Shown here one piece after another: positions 9,379 through 18,300 of a stretch of DNA of 64,000 bases. Every line of letters begins with the position of its first letter. Position 1 is the stretch's first letter. The DNA lies in assembly GCF_013520985.1 (NCBI RefSeq), contig NZ_JACDTY010000015.1, positions 90,151 through 154,150 of the forward strand, given 5' to 3'. The position numbers were made by a program, and so were the translations under genes. A model generated the notes under the pieces. It saw nothing but the letters and a program-made list of their open reading frames with translations, searched no databases and had not been told where the DNA came from. This DNA comes from Mesorhizobium neociceri (GTDB lineage: Bacteria; Pseudomonadota; Alphaproteobacteria; Rhizobiales; Rhizobiaceae).

Positions 9379-9744
9379 CCATTGATTCTAAGACACTTCT
9401 CGTCGCGAGTCGTTACCATTCATGCTAGAAAAGGATTGTCCAGCGCCCTGGGGAGCGGAACACTCTGTCCCACGGAGTTCCGTCGAAAGCCGCGCCTTTC
9501 GGCTTCCCTGCTGTCCGCTGCCATCGTCGACGATCCGGAACAACTTCGCTCATGGATTGCGGCAGCTCGCCGCACCGCCGCTCAGATTCGACCGACCGGC
9601 CGTGTGACCAAGCGAAAATTGAACGCGTCTGACAGGGAGAGCACGCAACACCCCTCCGGTCGCCCGGCAGAACATAAGACCGGAACCGGAAAACTCGCTT
9701 TCCCCGACCGCCGGCTCGGCAACCGCTCTGCCGGCCAAAACAAG
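9379..9744. other. Non-coding stretch inside the tRNA-flanked segment
   Basis: About 365 bases between the tRNA remnant and the end of the metallo-hydrolase gene. Open frames here are antisense or lack protein-like composition. I see no recognisable gene, integrase remnant or RNA. Confidence 0.5.
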
Positions 9745-10764
9745 TCACCACGTCCAGGTGTTGGGTTCCCAGGCGTAGCCGCCGGCGCTGCGGGCGACGT
9801 GGCCAAGGCCGGGGAATGGAAAATGGTAGACCATGGCGAGTGTTCGATCAGTGGCAAGCCCATCGAGAAGCCGCTTGCGCGTCGCAACGGCAAGGTCGCT
9901 GTCCTGATCAAAGATCGGATGCCATTCCGGATGAGCGAGCGCTGTGACTGAATGATGCACGACATCGGTGGTGTGGATCAGCGTTTCGCTGCCGCCATCG
10001 ACCACGAGCGAGAGGTGGCCGGGCGTATGCCCTGGTGTAGGCAAGGCATGGATGCCAGGCACGATCTCCCGATCGCCTACGACCATATGCACACGCTCCT
10101 TGATCGCGCCGAGATTGGTCCGCGCGCAGGCCTTGGCAAAGGTCTTGAACTCGTCAGGAAACTTGAGCCCGGACAGGTCGGGATTCTCCTGGGTCCAAAA
10201 TGCCCACTCCTTATCCGAGATGTAATATTGAGCATTGGGGAAGGCTAGCTTGCCGTCTGTTCCGGTTGTCGCAAGGATGTGGTCGGGATGGGCGTGTGTG
10301 ATGACGATCGTGTCGATGTCGCCTGGATCGATGCCGGCCATCCTCAGATTGCGTGGCAGAAAACCCATCATCGATCCGAGCGCCGACGTCCCGCCGGTAT
10401 CGACCAGAACAAGGTTGCGGCCCGTGTTCACGACAAGGTGGTTCATGTGGAAGACGCCACGCTTGGAATCGAGGTAGTGCTCCGCGGCCAGCGCGTCAAA
10501 CTCGGCTTTGGCCGCGTTGAGGCCGACCGACGGGAACAGCGGTTCGATCAGCAGGGCACCGTCGCTGATGGAGAGCGCATCGAACATGCCGATCTTGAAG
10601 CTGTAAAAGGACGGTGGACCGGCCTGCGGCAGGCTGACGGGCGCAGCGAACGCGCGGCCATCCACAGAGAGCGCGGCAGCAGAGACCAGCCCTGCCGCCC
10701 CGGCGAGGAAACTGCGCCGCGAGGCTAAAGGAAGACGGGAAGTTGTTGATGGTTCGATGGTCAT
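9745..10764 (-). CDS. Tat-exported metallo-beta-lactamase-fold hydrolase
   Basis: A 339-residue protein. The N-terminus carries a twin-arginine signal (SRRSFLAGAAGLVSAAAL), so it is probably periplasmic. The metal site THAHPDH is near residue 158, with GHTPGH and TTDVVHH later supplying the remaining ligands. The layout is like that of exported methyl-parathion-hydrolase or lactonase-like enzymes; the substrate cannot be read. The ATG at 10764 has GAGGAG seven bases upstream. It lies 14 bases after a short GST-like ORF and is divergent from a TetR gene, the probable regulator. Confidence 0.88.
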   Translation of the reverse strand: MTIEPSTTSRLPLASRRSFLAGAAGLVSAAALSVDGRAFAAPVSLPQAGPPSFYSFKIGMFDALSISDGALLIEPLFPSVGLNAAKAEFDALAAEHYLDSKRGVFHMNHLVVNTGRNLVLVDTGGTSALGSMMGFLPRNLRMAGIDPGDIDTIVITHAHPDHILATTGTDGKLAFPNAQYYISDKEWAFWTQENPDLSGLKFPDEFKTFAKACARTNLGAIKERVHMVVGDREIVPGIHALPTPGHTPGHLSLVVDGGSETLIHTTDVVHHSVTALAHPEWHPIFDQDSDLAVATRKRLLDGLATDRTLAMVYHFPFPGLGHVARSAGGYAWEPNTWTW

Positions 10765-10775
10765 TGGGAGGCTCC

Positions 10776-10910
10776 TCATTTGGCAAAGCGATCATGGAAA
10801 GGCGTGAAGTCGACAAGTGGTGCGGGAACTGTGATGCCGCGCTGGACGATGCCGATCTTGTGACCGTTGGGCGTGTAGAGGTCGATCACGATGGCGTCTC
10901 CTTTCGTCAC
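10776..10910 (-). pseudogene. Short ORF resembling the N-terminus of a glutathione S-transferase
   Basis: A 44-codon frame starting at GTG (an in-frame ATG lies at 10946) and ending 11 bases before the hydrolase ATG. Its start (IVIDLYTPNGHKIGI) resembles the first strand and helix of YfcG/YghU-type GSTs, which read IDLY..TPNGHKI. It then runs through unrelated residues (VDFTPFHDRFAK) to a stop. It may be what is left of a GST gene after an internal deletion, or a small translated leader. A GGAGTGGAG ribosome site is present. Confidence 0.4.
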
Positions 10911-10913
10911 CTC

Positions 10914-10953
10914 CACTCCGTCGCATTTGTGGACACTCCGTCGCATTTGTGGA
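10914..10953. repeat. Two perfect 20-base tandem repeats upstream of the hydrolase
   Basis: CACTCCGTCGCATTTGTGGA occurs twice in a row with no spacer. It lies between the hydrolase/GST-like ORF and the divergent TetR gene. It could be a regulator binding array or a simple slippage duplication. Confidence 0.85.
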
Positions 10954-11047
10954 ACGATATGTCAACAAATAGTCAAAGGCCAATTTTTCGTGAGGTCGTT
11001 GTGATATCTGGCTTTACTTAAAGGGTGTGATTGTTATATAGACCGAT

Positions 11048-11659
11048 ATGACAAGAAATACTTCCTTGCGCGGTCGGCCGCGCGAATTCGATCTTGATGT
11101 TGCCCTCGAGACCGCGATGCGGGTGTTTTGGCGCAATGGATACGAGGCGACGTCGATGTCCGATCTGGTCGACGCGCTCGGCATCAACCGTGCGAGTCTT
11201 TATGCCGCCTTCGGCGACAAGGAGGCGCTGTTCCTGCGTGTGCTCGACCGCTACAGGCAGGATTTTACAGAACGTCCGGTCGCCGCGCTCAACGAATTCG
11301 AAGACCCACGTGAAGCGGTTGGCGCGTTCCTCTATCGGACGGTCGACCACCTGACCGACGACAGACTGCCGCGCGGGTGTCTGTTCGCAAATGCGATCCT
11401 GGAAAGTCCAGGCGGCTCGGAGCGGATCTGCCAGGCGGTGGCAAATGGCGTCGCTGGCCTCGAGGATGCAATCTACCACGTGCTGCTGCGTAGCAGCGGC
11501 ACAGACAAAATCCCGGTCGGCACGGACTGTCGGGCTCTGGCTCGATTTTTTGTCGGTGTTGCCCAGGGCATGGCCTTGATGGCCAAGGTCTCACCGGACA
11601 AGTCGCTTGTCTTGGACATCGCCAGCACCAGCATGGCGATCTGGCCGACGGCGAGATAG
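11048..11659 (+). CDS. TetR/AcrR family transcriptional regulator
   Basis: 203 residues. Residues 8-60 form the TetR helix-turn-helix (RGRPREFDLDVAL, then MSDLVDALGINRASLYAAFG, DKEALF). The C-terminal ligand domain has the RGCLFANAI motif seen in many regulators of this family. Start ATG at 11048. It is divergent from the metallo-hydrolase operon, and the 250-base gap holds a tandem repeat and a near-repeat of CGATATGxCAAxAAATA (10955 and 11044). It probably represses the hydrolase and itself. Confidence 0.9.
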   Translation: MTRNTSLRGRPREFDLDVALETAMRVFWRNGYEATSMSDLVDALGINRASLYAAFGDKEALFLRVLDRYRQDFTERPVAALNEFEDPREAVGAFLYRTVDHLTDDRLPRGCLFANAILESPGGSERICQAVANGVAGLEDAIYHVLLRSSGTDKIPVGTDCRALARFFVGVAQGMALMAKVSPDKSLVLDIASTSMAIWPTAR

Positions 11660-11895
11660 CACCGTCCGGTCTCACATCCGAAAGATACCGAGTTGGCCGA
11701 CCGCCAACCAGCGCCAATAATGTCCGTTCGGTCTGGCTGTGCTCTCGCAACGATGCAGTCGGCAATTTGGCCGCGGCTCTTGGGGTCTGGGTATTTGGGG
11801 TCTGGGTATGATGAGCGCGCGAATAGGCATCCGCAATGTGAGCAGATAGCAGCGCTTCCGCTTTGCCGACCACTCCGCGTCTGAACGGCAAAAAC

Positions 11896-11924
11896 GAAAA
11901 AGCCGCGGCGGACCGCGGCTTTTC
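11896..11924 (-). terminator. Rho-independent terminator of tRNA-Gly
   Basis: Perfect AGCCGCGG/CCGCGGCT stem with a 4-base loop, followed on the minus strand by TTTTTCGTTTTT. It lies 25 bases downstream of the tRNA 3' end. Confidence 0.85.
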
Positions 11925-11949
11925 GATGCTTGATTCCCTTTGAGGAAAT

Positions 11950-12024
11950 TGGAGCGGGTGAAGCGATTCGAACGCTCGACCCCAACCTTGGCAAGGTTGT
12001 GCTCTACCCCTGAGCTACACCCGC
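11950..12024 (-). tRNA. tRNA-Gly (anticodon GCC)
   Basis: A 75-base cloverleaf including encoded CCA. Acceptor GCGGGTG pairs with CACCCGC. The D arm is GCTC/GAGC, the anticodon arm is CAACC-TTGCCAA-GGTTG, and the T arm contains TTCGAAT. A terminator follows. Its 3' half is repeated at 9311-9378. Confidence 0.97.
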
Positions 12025-12249
12025 TCACACGGCCTTTGGGCCGCAAGCCGGGCCTATATGGCTGAAGAGCGCGGCGATTGCAACAGGGAAATGACGGGCT
12101 TTTTGGTCGTGCCAAATCGCCTGGCCGAACCTCGTTGGCCACGCCGGTGGTCATTGACTTCCCGCATGACGGTCTTGTCTCGGCGGCATCATTGGCCGTA
12201 AACGGCTTTGCGCGTGGCCAGACTTGTACCAGATAGGGAAAGACCATCG

Positions 12250-12747
12250 ATGCCGAAGACAGAAGCCGAGCTTTTCGCCTTTCTTGCCGATCTCGGCATA
12301 TCAGTGTCGACCGTGCGCCATCCGCCGCTCTATACGGTGGCCGATTCGCAGTCGCTGCGCGGCGAGATACCGGGCGGGCACACCAAAAACCTGTTCCTAA
12401 AGGACAAGAAGGACAATTTCTTCCTGGTCAGTGTCAGCGAGGACGCGGTCGTCGACCTGAAGCAGATCCACACGATCATCGGCGCCGCCAGCCGAGTGTC
12501 GTTCGGCAAGCCGGAGATGCTGATGGAACTGCTCGGCGTCATTCCGGGCGCGGTCACCGTGTTCGGCCTGATCAACGACGCTGAAAGACGGGTCAAGGTG
12601 GTGCTCGACCAGGATTTGATGGCGCATGCGGTGGTCAATGCGCATCCGCTGACCAATGAGGCGACGACGTCGATCGCTTCCGCCGACCTCGTCAGATTCG
12701 TCGAGGCAACCGGACATGATGCTGCTATCTTGAAAGTCTCGGCTTGA
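12250..12747 (+). CDS. Prolyl-tRNA deacylase (YbaK/ProX family)
   Basis: 165 residues covering a whole YbaK/EbsC domain. Key segments are TVRHPPLYTVADSQ, GGHTKNLFLKDKK with the conserved lysine, and the SFGKPEMLMELLGVIPGAVTVFGL loop. Free-standing proteins of this type hydrolyse mischarged aminoacyl-tRNAs (Ala- or Cys-tRNA-Pro). The ATG at 12250 is chosen over an in-frame start at 12208 because the family begins at MPKTEAELF and GGGAAAG lies upstream. Cytoplasmic. The next gene (thioredoxin) starts 86 bases on. Confidence 0.9.
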   Translation: MPKTEAELFAFLADLGISVSTVRHPPLYTVADSQSLRGEIPGGHTKNLFLKDKKDNFFLVSVSEDAVVDLKQIHTIIGAASRVSFGKPEMLMELLGVIPGAVTVFGLINDAERRVKVVLDQDLMAHAVVNAHPLTNEATTSIASADLVRFVEATGHDAAILKVSA

Positions 12748-12833
12748 TCGCCACATGGATGGCGAAAACTGACCTCTAGCATGGATGTCGCGCCTGCTCC
12801 GCTGGCGAGGGGCGCGACCGGAAGGGCGACGAC

Positions 12834-13844
12834 ATGAGCGACAACAACAATCCGTTTGGCGGCCAATTCGGCGGCAATGCCGGCCAGTACACCACCTCCG
12901 TGCAATATGGCGGCGCCGAGTCCGCCAAATCGGCACTTGGCCCGGCACCGGGCACCGCGCCGGCGCCCGCCGGCGATCTGATCAAGGACACCACGACCGC
13001 CGCCTTTGCCGCCGACGTCATCCAGGAATCGCGGAAACAGCCGGTGCTGGTCGATTTCTGGGCGCCTTGGTGCGGGCCCTGCAAGCAGCTCACGCCGCAG
13101 TTGGAAAAGGCGGTCAAGGCCGCCGGCGGCAAGGTCAAGCTGGTCAAGATGAACATCGACGACCACCCCTCGATCGCCGGCCAGCTCGGTATCCAGTCGA
13201 TCCCGGCGGTCATCGCCTTCAAGGACGGCCAGCCGGTCGACGGCTTCATGGGCGCCATCCCCGAGAGCCAGATCGGCGAGTTCATCACCAAGGTCGGCGG
13301 CAAGGGCAATGGCGCGCCGCCGGTCTCCGAAGCACTGGCCGCGGCAGCCGAAGCGCATGCGGCGGGCGATGCGCAGACCGCTGCCGACATCTATGACGCC
13401 ATATTGGCGCAGGCGCCCGAGACGATCGAGGCGATTGCCGGGCTGGGCGAGCTTCTGTTCGAAGCCGGCGACGCGCAAGGCGCCGAGGCGCTGCTGGCAA
13501 CGGCGCCGGAAGCCAAGAAGGATGCGCCGGCACTTGCCGCGCTGCGCGCCAAGATGACGCTGGCTGCGGAAGCGGCAGCGCTCGGCAATCCGGCCGAGTT
13601 CGAGCAGCGCCTGGCCGCCAATCCCGGCGACCACCAGGCGCGTTTCGATCTTGCCATGGTCCAGAATGCGCGAGGCGATCGCCATGCGGCCGCCGACAAT
13701 CTGCTGGCCATCATCAAGGCTGACCGCACCTGGAACGAGGACGGCGCCAGGGCGCAGCTTCTGAAACTGTTCGAGGCCTGGGGTATGACCGACGAGGCGA
13801 CGCTGGCGGCGCGGCGCAAATTGTCGTCGCTGCTGTTTTCCTAG
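12834..13844 (+). CDS. YbbN/CnoX-like thioredoxin with TPR domain
   Basis: 336 residues. An N-terminal Gly/Ala-rich linker precedes a thioredoxin domain at about 50-155 with an intact active site WAPWCGPCKQL. From about 165 the protein is helical TPR-like (AGLGELLFEAGDAQGAEALL, DLAMVQNARGDRHAAADNLLAII). This matches YbbN/CnoX, which pairs thioredoxin and TPR and acts as a co-chaperone with GroEL. Unlike E. coli CnoX, which has SxxC, it keeps both cysteines and may be redox-active. The gene ends one base before a REP-like palindrome. Confidence 0.92.
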   Translation: MSDNNNPFGGQFGGNAGQYTTSVQYGGAESAKSALGPAPGTAPAPAGDLIKDTTTAAFAADVIQESRKQPVLVDFWAPWCGPCKQLTPQLEKAVKAAGGKVKLVKMNIDDHPSIAGQLGIQSIPAVIAFKDGQPVDGFMGAIPESQIGEFITKVGGKGNGAPPVSEALAAAAEAHAAGDAQTAADIYDAILAQAPETIEAIAGLGELLFEAGDAQGAEALLATAPEAKKDAPALAALRAKMTLAAEAAALGNPAEFEQRLAANPGDHQARFDLAMVQNARGDRHAAADNLLAIIKADRTWNEDGARAQLLKLFEAWGMTDEATLAARRKLSSLLFS

Positions 13845-13891
13845 TGCATGATCCCGAAAAGTGGGAACCGGTTTTCGGAAGAGACCATGCA
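13845..13891. repeat. REP-like palindrome (GCATGATCCCGAAAAGTGGG family)
   Basis: TGCATGATCCCGAAAAGTGG, then ACCGGTTTTCGG and CCATGCA, forming a long hairpin. Close copy at 49491. It directly follows the thioredoxin stop and may terminate or stabilise the transcript. Confidence 0.8.
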
Positions 13892-14022
13892 CCAGCAAAT
13901 AGCCGTTCGCCGGCGAAATTGTCGGCAGAATGGCTGTCGGGCCTTGCGGTCGGTGGCCGCCGCGCCAGATTAGGCCGATACTATCGTCGCCATGGGCAGG
14001 CGAAGCCATCGGAGGAGTGAAG

Positions 14023-14694
14023 GTGCAGGTCGGAAACGCATTTTACCGGGTCGGCAAGGATCTGCCGTCGACCATCCCGGTGTTTCCGCTTGCCGGCGCG
14101 CTGCTTTTGCCGGGCGGCCGCATGCCGCTCAACATTTTCGAGCTGCGCTATCTGCAGATGGTGGATGAGGCGATCGCCGGTTCACGGCTGATCGGCATCA
14201 TCCAGCCGAGCCTCGACGGCGCGCTGCGCGCCGATGGCGAACCAGAACTGTGCAATGTCGGCTGCGCCGGGCGCATCATCTCGATGGCCGAGAGCGGCGA
14301 CGGCCGCTATCTGATTTCGCTGCAGGGCGTATGCCGGTTCCGCATCGCCCATGAATTGCCGGTGAAGACGCCGTTTCGGCAATGCAAGCTGGCACCGTTC
14401 CTTACCGATCTTAGGGAAGACCAGGCGGCAAACGAGGTCGACCGGCCGGCGCTGCTCAAGGCATTTCGTGCCTATCTGCAGGCCAATGAGCTCGAGGCAG
14501 ACTGGGAAAGCGTCAGCCGCGCCGAGAATGCCATGCTGGTCAACGCGCTGTCGATGATGGCGCCCTACGGCCCGGCCGAGAAACAGGCGCTGCTTGAGGC
14601 GGCGGATTTGAGGGCGCGAGCCGAGACGCTGATCGCCATCACCGAAATGGCGCTGGCGCGCGAGAATGAGGACTTTGGCTCCAGTCTTCAATAA
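14023..14694 (+). CDS. Lon substrate-binding (LON N-terminal) domain protein
   Basis: About 223 residues forming a stand-alone Lon N-terminal domain. Recognisable parts are IPVFPLAGALLLPGGRMPLNIFELRYLQMV, IGIIQPSL, VGCAGRIISMAESGDGRYLISLQGVCRFR and a C-terminal helical part (ALSMMAPYGPAEKQALLEA). No ATPase or protease domain. Family members bind unfolded or substrate protein; the function is not settled. GTG at 14023 is preferred because GGAGG is seven bases upstream; the GTG at 14017 is too close. It follows the YbbN-like gene, an arrangement common in Rhizobiales. Confidence 0.85.
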   Translation: MQVGNAFYRVGKDLPSTIPVFPLAGALLLPGGRMPLNIFELRYLQMVDEAIAGSRLIGIIQPSLDGALRADGEPELCNVGCAGRIISMAESGDGRYLISLQGVCRFRIAHELPVKTPFRQCKLAPFLTDLREDQAANEVDRPALLKAFRAYLQANELEADWESVSRAENAMLVNALSMMAPYGPAEKQALLEAADLRARAETLIAITEMALARENEDFGSSLQ

Positions 14695-14695
14695 T

Positions 14696-14834
14696 ATGCG
14701 TCGATATTCAGGTGAGGCCGGCCTACGAACGGCCGATACCTCCGCTTCCGGTGCTCACGTACTTCAAGTACGCTCCGCTCCGGTTCTCGGGATCAGCCAT
14801 TCTCGACTCGGCCTGACCTGAATCTCGACACATC
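14696..14834. repeat. MITE-like intergenic repeat, copy 1
   Basis: About 139 bases with imperfect inverted ends: TCGATATTCAGGTGAGGCCG on the left, and the complement of TCGAGATTCAGGTCAGGCCG on the right. It holds the perfect inner palindrome CGTACTTCAAGTACG. Further copies lie at 21711 (with an internal insertion) and 48281 (diverged, inverted). It lies between the Lon-domain and Trm112-like genes. Confidence 0.8.
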
Positions 14835-14879
14835 TTGGGCCGGTGATGTTGGCAACTGGCGGACGAAAAGAGGACTGCG

Positions 14880-15119
14880 ATGGCTGCGGACGGGCGTGAA
14901 GGCAAGGCCAATGTCGACCCGAAACTGCTGGAGCTGCTGGCCTGCCCGCTGACCAAGGGGCCGCTGGCCTGGGACCCGGAGCGCGGCGAGCTGATCTCAC
15001 GCGTCGCCAAGCTCGCCTATCCCGTACGCGACGGCATCCCGATCATGCTGCCTTCGGAGGCGCGGAGCATTTCGGCGGAAGACGTGCTATCGCCGCCGCG
15101 GCTAAGTGGGCCTTCCTGA
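14880..15119 (+). CDS. Trm112-like protein
   Basis: 79 residues. The family signature LLELLACPLTKGPLAWDPE followed by LAYPVRDGIPIMLPSEAR is complete. As in other alphaproteobacterial members only one of the zinc-ribbon cysteines remains. Trm112 proteins act as activating partners of methyltransferases in other organisms; the bacterial role is less clear. ATG at 14880. It closes the forward run of small genes before the convergent dnaE2 operon. Confidence 0.9.
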   Translation: MAADGREGKANVDPKLLELLACPLTKGPLAWDPERGELISRVAKLAYPVRDGIPIMLPSEARSISAEDVLSPPRLSGPS

Positions 15120-15168
15120 ATTTCGAGCATCGTCGCGACGCACAAGTTGGCAGAGGTTTGCGGGACAG

Positions 15169-15326
15169 CGCCCCCCCTCTGCCCTGCCGGGCATCTCCCC
15201 CACTTGGGGGGAGATCGGCAGCTTCGTCGCCCAGCCCGTCTTTAACGTTGGAGATTGGCGAAGGCGGAGATGACGGCCAATCTCCCTCCTTGTGGGGGAG
15301 ATGTCCGGCAGGACAGAGGGGGGCGC
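15169..15326. repeat. Long palindromic repeat (CCCCCTCTG..CTGCCGG family), copy 1
   Basis: About 158 bases. The outer arms pair CCCCCTCTGCCCTGCCGG with its complement, and the inner arms are ATCTCCCCCACTTGGGGGGAGAT-type hairpins joined by GTTGGAGATTGGCGAA. Full copies lie at 32635 and 55741 and a fragment at 63844. It sits between convergent genes. Confidence 0.85.
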
Positions 15327-15380
15327 GAAGGATCACCGTCGCTTCGCATTCGTTCCTGTGGGACGATGAATGAGCTGCGA

Positions 15381-18300
15381 TTACTGAAAATTGCGGCCCT
15401 TGGGCATGACCCTCTCGGCCTTGTCCGACAGTGTTGCGATATCCGGCCGGGCGGGCACAGCCGGCGTCATCTCTTCCAACAGCACCGTCAGCCAGGGCGT
15501 CAGATCCTCGATCTTCTCGGCGACGATGTGGATGACATCGGATTCCGACTGCAGCTTGCCGGTGACCTTGACGAAGCGTGCGCCCATGACGATCGGCCGG
15601 AATCGGGTAAATGTCCTCTCCCAGAAAATGACGTTGGCGACGGCCTTGTCGTCCTCCAGCGTCAGGAAGATCGCATTGCCCTTGCCGGGCCGCTGCCGCA
15701 CCAAGACCAGGCCGGCGACGGAGACCCGCCTGCCGTCGCGAACCGAGCCAAGGTTGGCATTGGGGATGACGCCGGCGCGGTCGAGGCGCTCGCGCAGGAA
15801 GGCGACCGGATGCGCCTTCAGCGACAGGCCGAGCGCGCGGTAATCGTGGATGACATGTTCGCCGAGCGGCATTGTCGGCAGTTTGGTTTCGGGTTCGAGC
15901 TCGCGCAACCGGATCGCCGGCTGGTCGAACAGCGGCAGTTTTTCGGCGGCACTCTTGCCGTCCAGCGCGCGCACCGCCCACAAGGCTTCACGACGATCAA
16001 GGCCGAGCGAGCGGAAGGCGTCGGCCTGCGCCAGCCTTTCGATATCGTCGACATCGAGGCCGGAGCGCAGCCAGACATCCCTGACGCTTGAGTAGCCGGA
16101 ACCGCGGCGCTGGGTGAACTGCTCCATGCGCTTTTCCGCCAGGCCCTTGATCTGACGGAAGCCAAGCCGGACGGCATACGCGGTCTTGATGACACCACGC
16201 ATTTCGCCATGGCGTGGGAGGATTTTTGCCGAATCGAATTCGTCTTCTTCGAGGGTGCAGTCCCAGTCGGAAAAATTGACGTCAACGTCGCGGATGGCGA
16301 CGCCATGGTCGCGTGCGTCGCGCACCAGCTGTGCCGGCTGGTAAAACCCCATCGGTTGCGAATTCAGGATCGCGGCACAGAACACGTCGGGATAAAAGGT
16401 CTTGAACCAGCAGGAGGCATAGACGAGCAGCGCGAAGGAGGCGGCGTGGCTTTCTGGAAAGCCGTATTCGCCAAAGCCTTCGATCTGCTTGAAGCAGCGC
16501 TCAGCGAAGTCTCTGGCATAGCCCTTCTTGACCATCCCTTCGACCATTAGCGTTTCATAGTTCCCGATCGTGCCATTGCGTTTAAAGGTGGCCATGGCGC
16601 GTCTTAGCTTATCCGCCTCACCGGGAGAGAACCCTCCGGCATCGATCGCGATCTTCATCGCCTGCTCTTGAAACAGCGGCACGCCGAGCGTTCGCTCCAG
16701 AATGGCTTTCAGCTCTTGGCTCGGATACTCGACCTTTTCCTTTCCCTGACGTCGCCGCAGATAAGGATGCACCATGTCGCCCTGGATTGGGCCCGGCCGC
16801 ACGATCGCCACTTCGATGACCAGATCGTAGAATGTGCGGGGCCGGAGACGCGGCAGCATCGACATCTGTGCGCGCGATTCGATCTGGAAAACGCCCAATG
16901 TGTCGGCCCGGCAAATCATATCGTAAACGCGGCTATCCCTTTGTGGAATCGTCGCCAGGGTCAGCCGCCGGTCATACTTGTCTCTCACCCCATAATGGGT
17001 TTCCAGCAGGTCAAAGGCACGCCTCAGGCAAGACAGCATGCCAAGCGCCAGCACATCGACTTTGAGGATGCCGACATTGTCGAGGTCATCCTTGTCCCAC
17101 TCGACCATCTTGCGCTCATCCATCGCCGTCTTGACGATGGGGACGATCTCATCGAGCCGGTCCTTGGTGATGACGAAGCCGCCGACATGCTGGGAGAGAT
17201 GCCGGGGAAAGCCCATAATATCGTTGGAGCGTTCGATCACCAGTCTTGCCAACGGGTCGGCGCGGTCAATGCCGCCAGCGTGAGCCTCTTTCTCTCCGAG
17301 CTCCGAAGTCGACCAACCCCAGATCGTGCTAGACAATGCGCTTCTGACATCCTCGGACAGACCCATGGCCTTCGCCACTTCCCGCAGCGCCGAGCGGCCG
17401 CGATAGCTGATGACAGCAGCAGCAAGCGCAGTGCGCTTGGCGCTGTATTTGTCGTAAATATACTTGATGACGACGTCGCGCTTTTCGTGCTCGAAATCGA
17501 CATCAATGTCCGGGGGTTCGTCACGCTCTGTCGAGACAAAGCGTTCAAAAAGAACGTCCAGAAGACTGGGGTCGACTTCCGTTATCTCAAGGCAATAGCA
17601 AATGACGGAGTTTGCAGCTGAGCCGCGTCCCTGACACAGGACACCCTGCGAACGCGCGAACCGAACGATGTCGCGAACAGTGAGGAAATAACGAGCGTAT
17701 TTCTTCAGGCCGACGATTGCGAGTTCATGCCTGACAAGACCATCCACTTTATCAGGAATGCCCTCGGGGTAGCGTTTTCTGGCGCCCTCCCAGGTCAATC
17801 TCTCCAGTTCAGTCTGAGGGTCGACGCCGGCTTCGGTCGTTTCTTCCGGATAATTGTGCTTCAGCTCATCAAAGGAAAAACTCAGACCTTCGGCAAAGCG
17901 CAGCGTCTCGGCCAGCGCCTGCGGATGCCTACGAAACAGACGCGCCATTTCCAGCGGCGGCTTCAGGTGGCGTTCGGCGTTGACTGCCAGCTGCAGCCCC
18001 ACCTCGGCAACGGGCGTGTTGAGGCGGATCGCGGTGAGCACATCTTGCAACGGACGCCGCTCGGCACTGTGATAGAGCACATCGTTGGTCGCCATCAGCG
18101 CTACGCCGGCGGCGTCGGCCATGGCGGCCGCCTGCTCGATGCGAAAGCGGTCATTGCCGCGATAGTCCGGCGCAACGCCTAGTCGCAGATTCCTGCCGAA
18201 GCGATCCTTTAGCTGGTGCAGCAGGGCCAGCCCGTCGCTAGCGCCCGCCGTCAGATCAGGCAGGATCGCCAGCGACATCAGATCTCCCCATTCGAGCAGG

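Noticed and set aside
9382..9951. Possible gene of about 190 codons in the gap before the hydrolase
   Set aside because: It starts inside non-coding sequence and overlaps the 3' end of the hydrolase antisense. Composition is basic and low in hydrophobic residues.
11780..11809. Two 15-base tandem units TTGGGGTCTGGGTAT near the tRNA-Gly
   Set aside because: Only two units, no cas genes and no spacer structure. Simple slippage repeat, not CRISPR.
12330..14009. Open frame of about 560 codons antisense to the deacylase and thioredoxin genes
   Set aside because: It covers two clearly real forward genes and has no domain-like segments.
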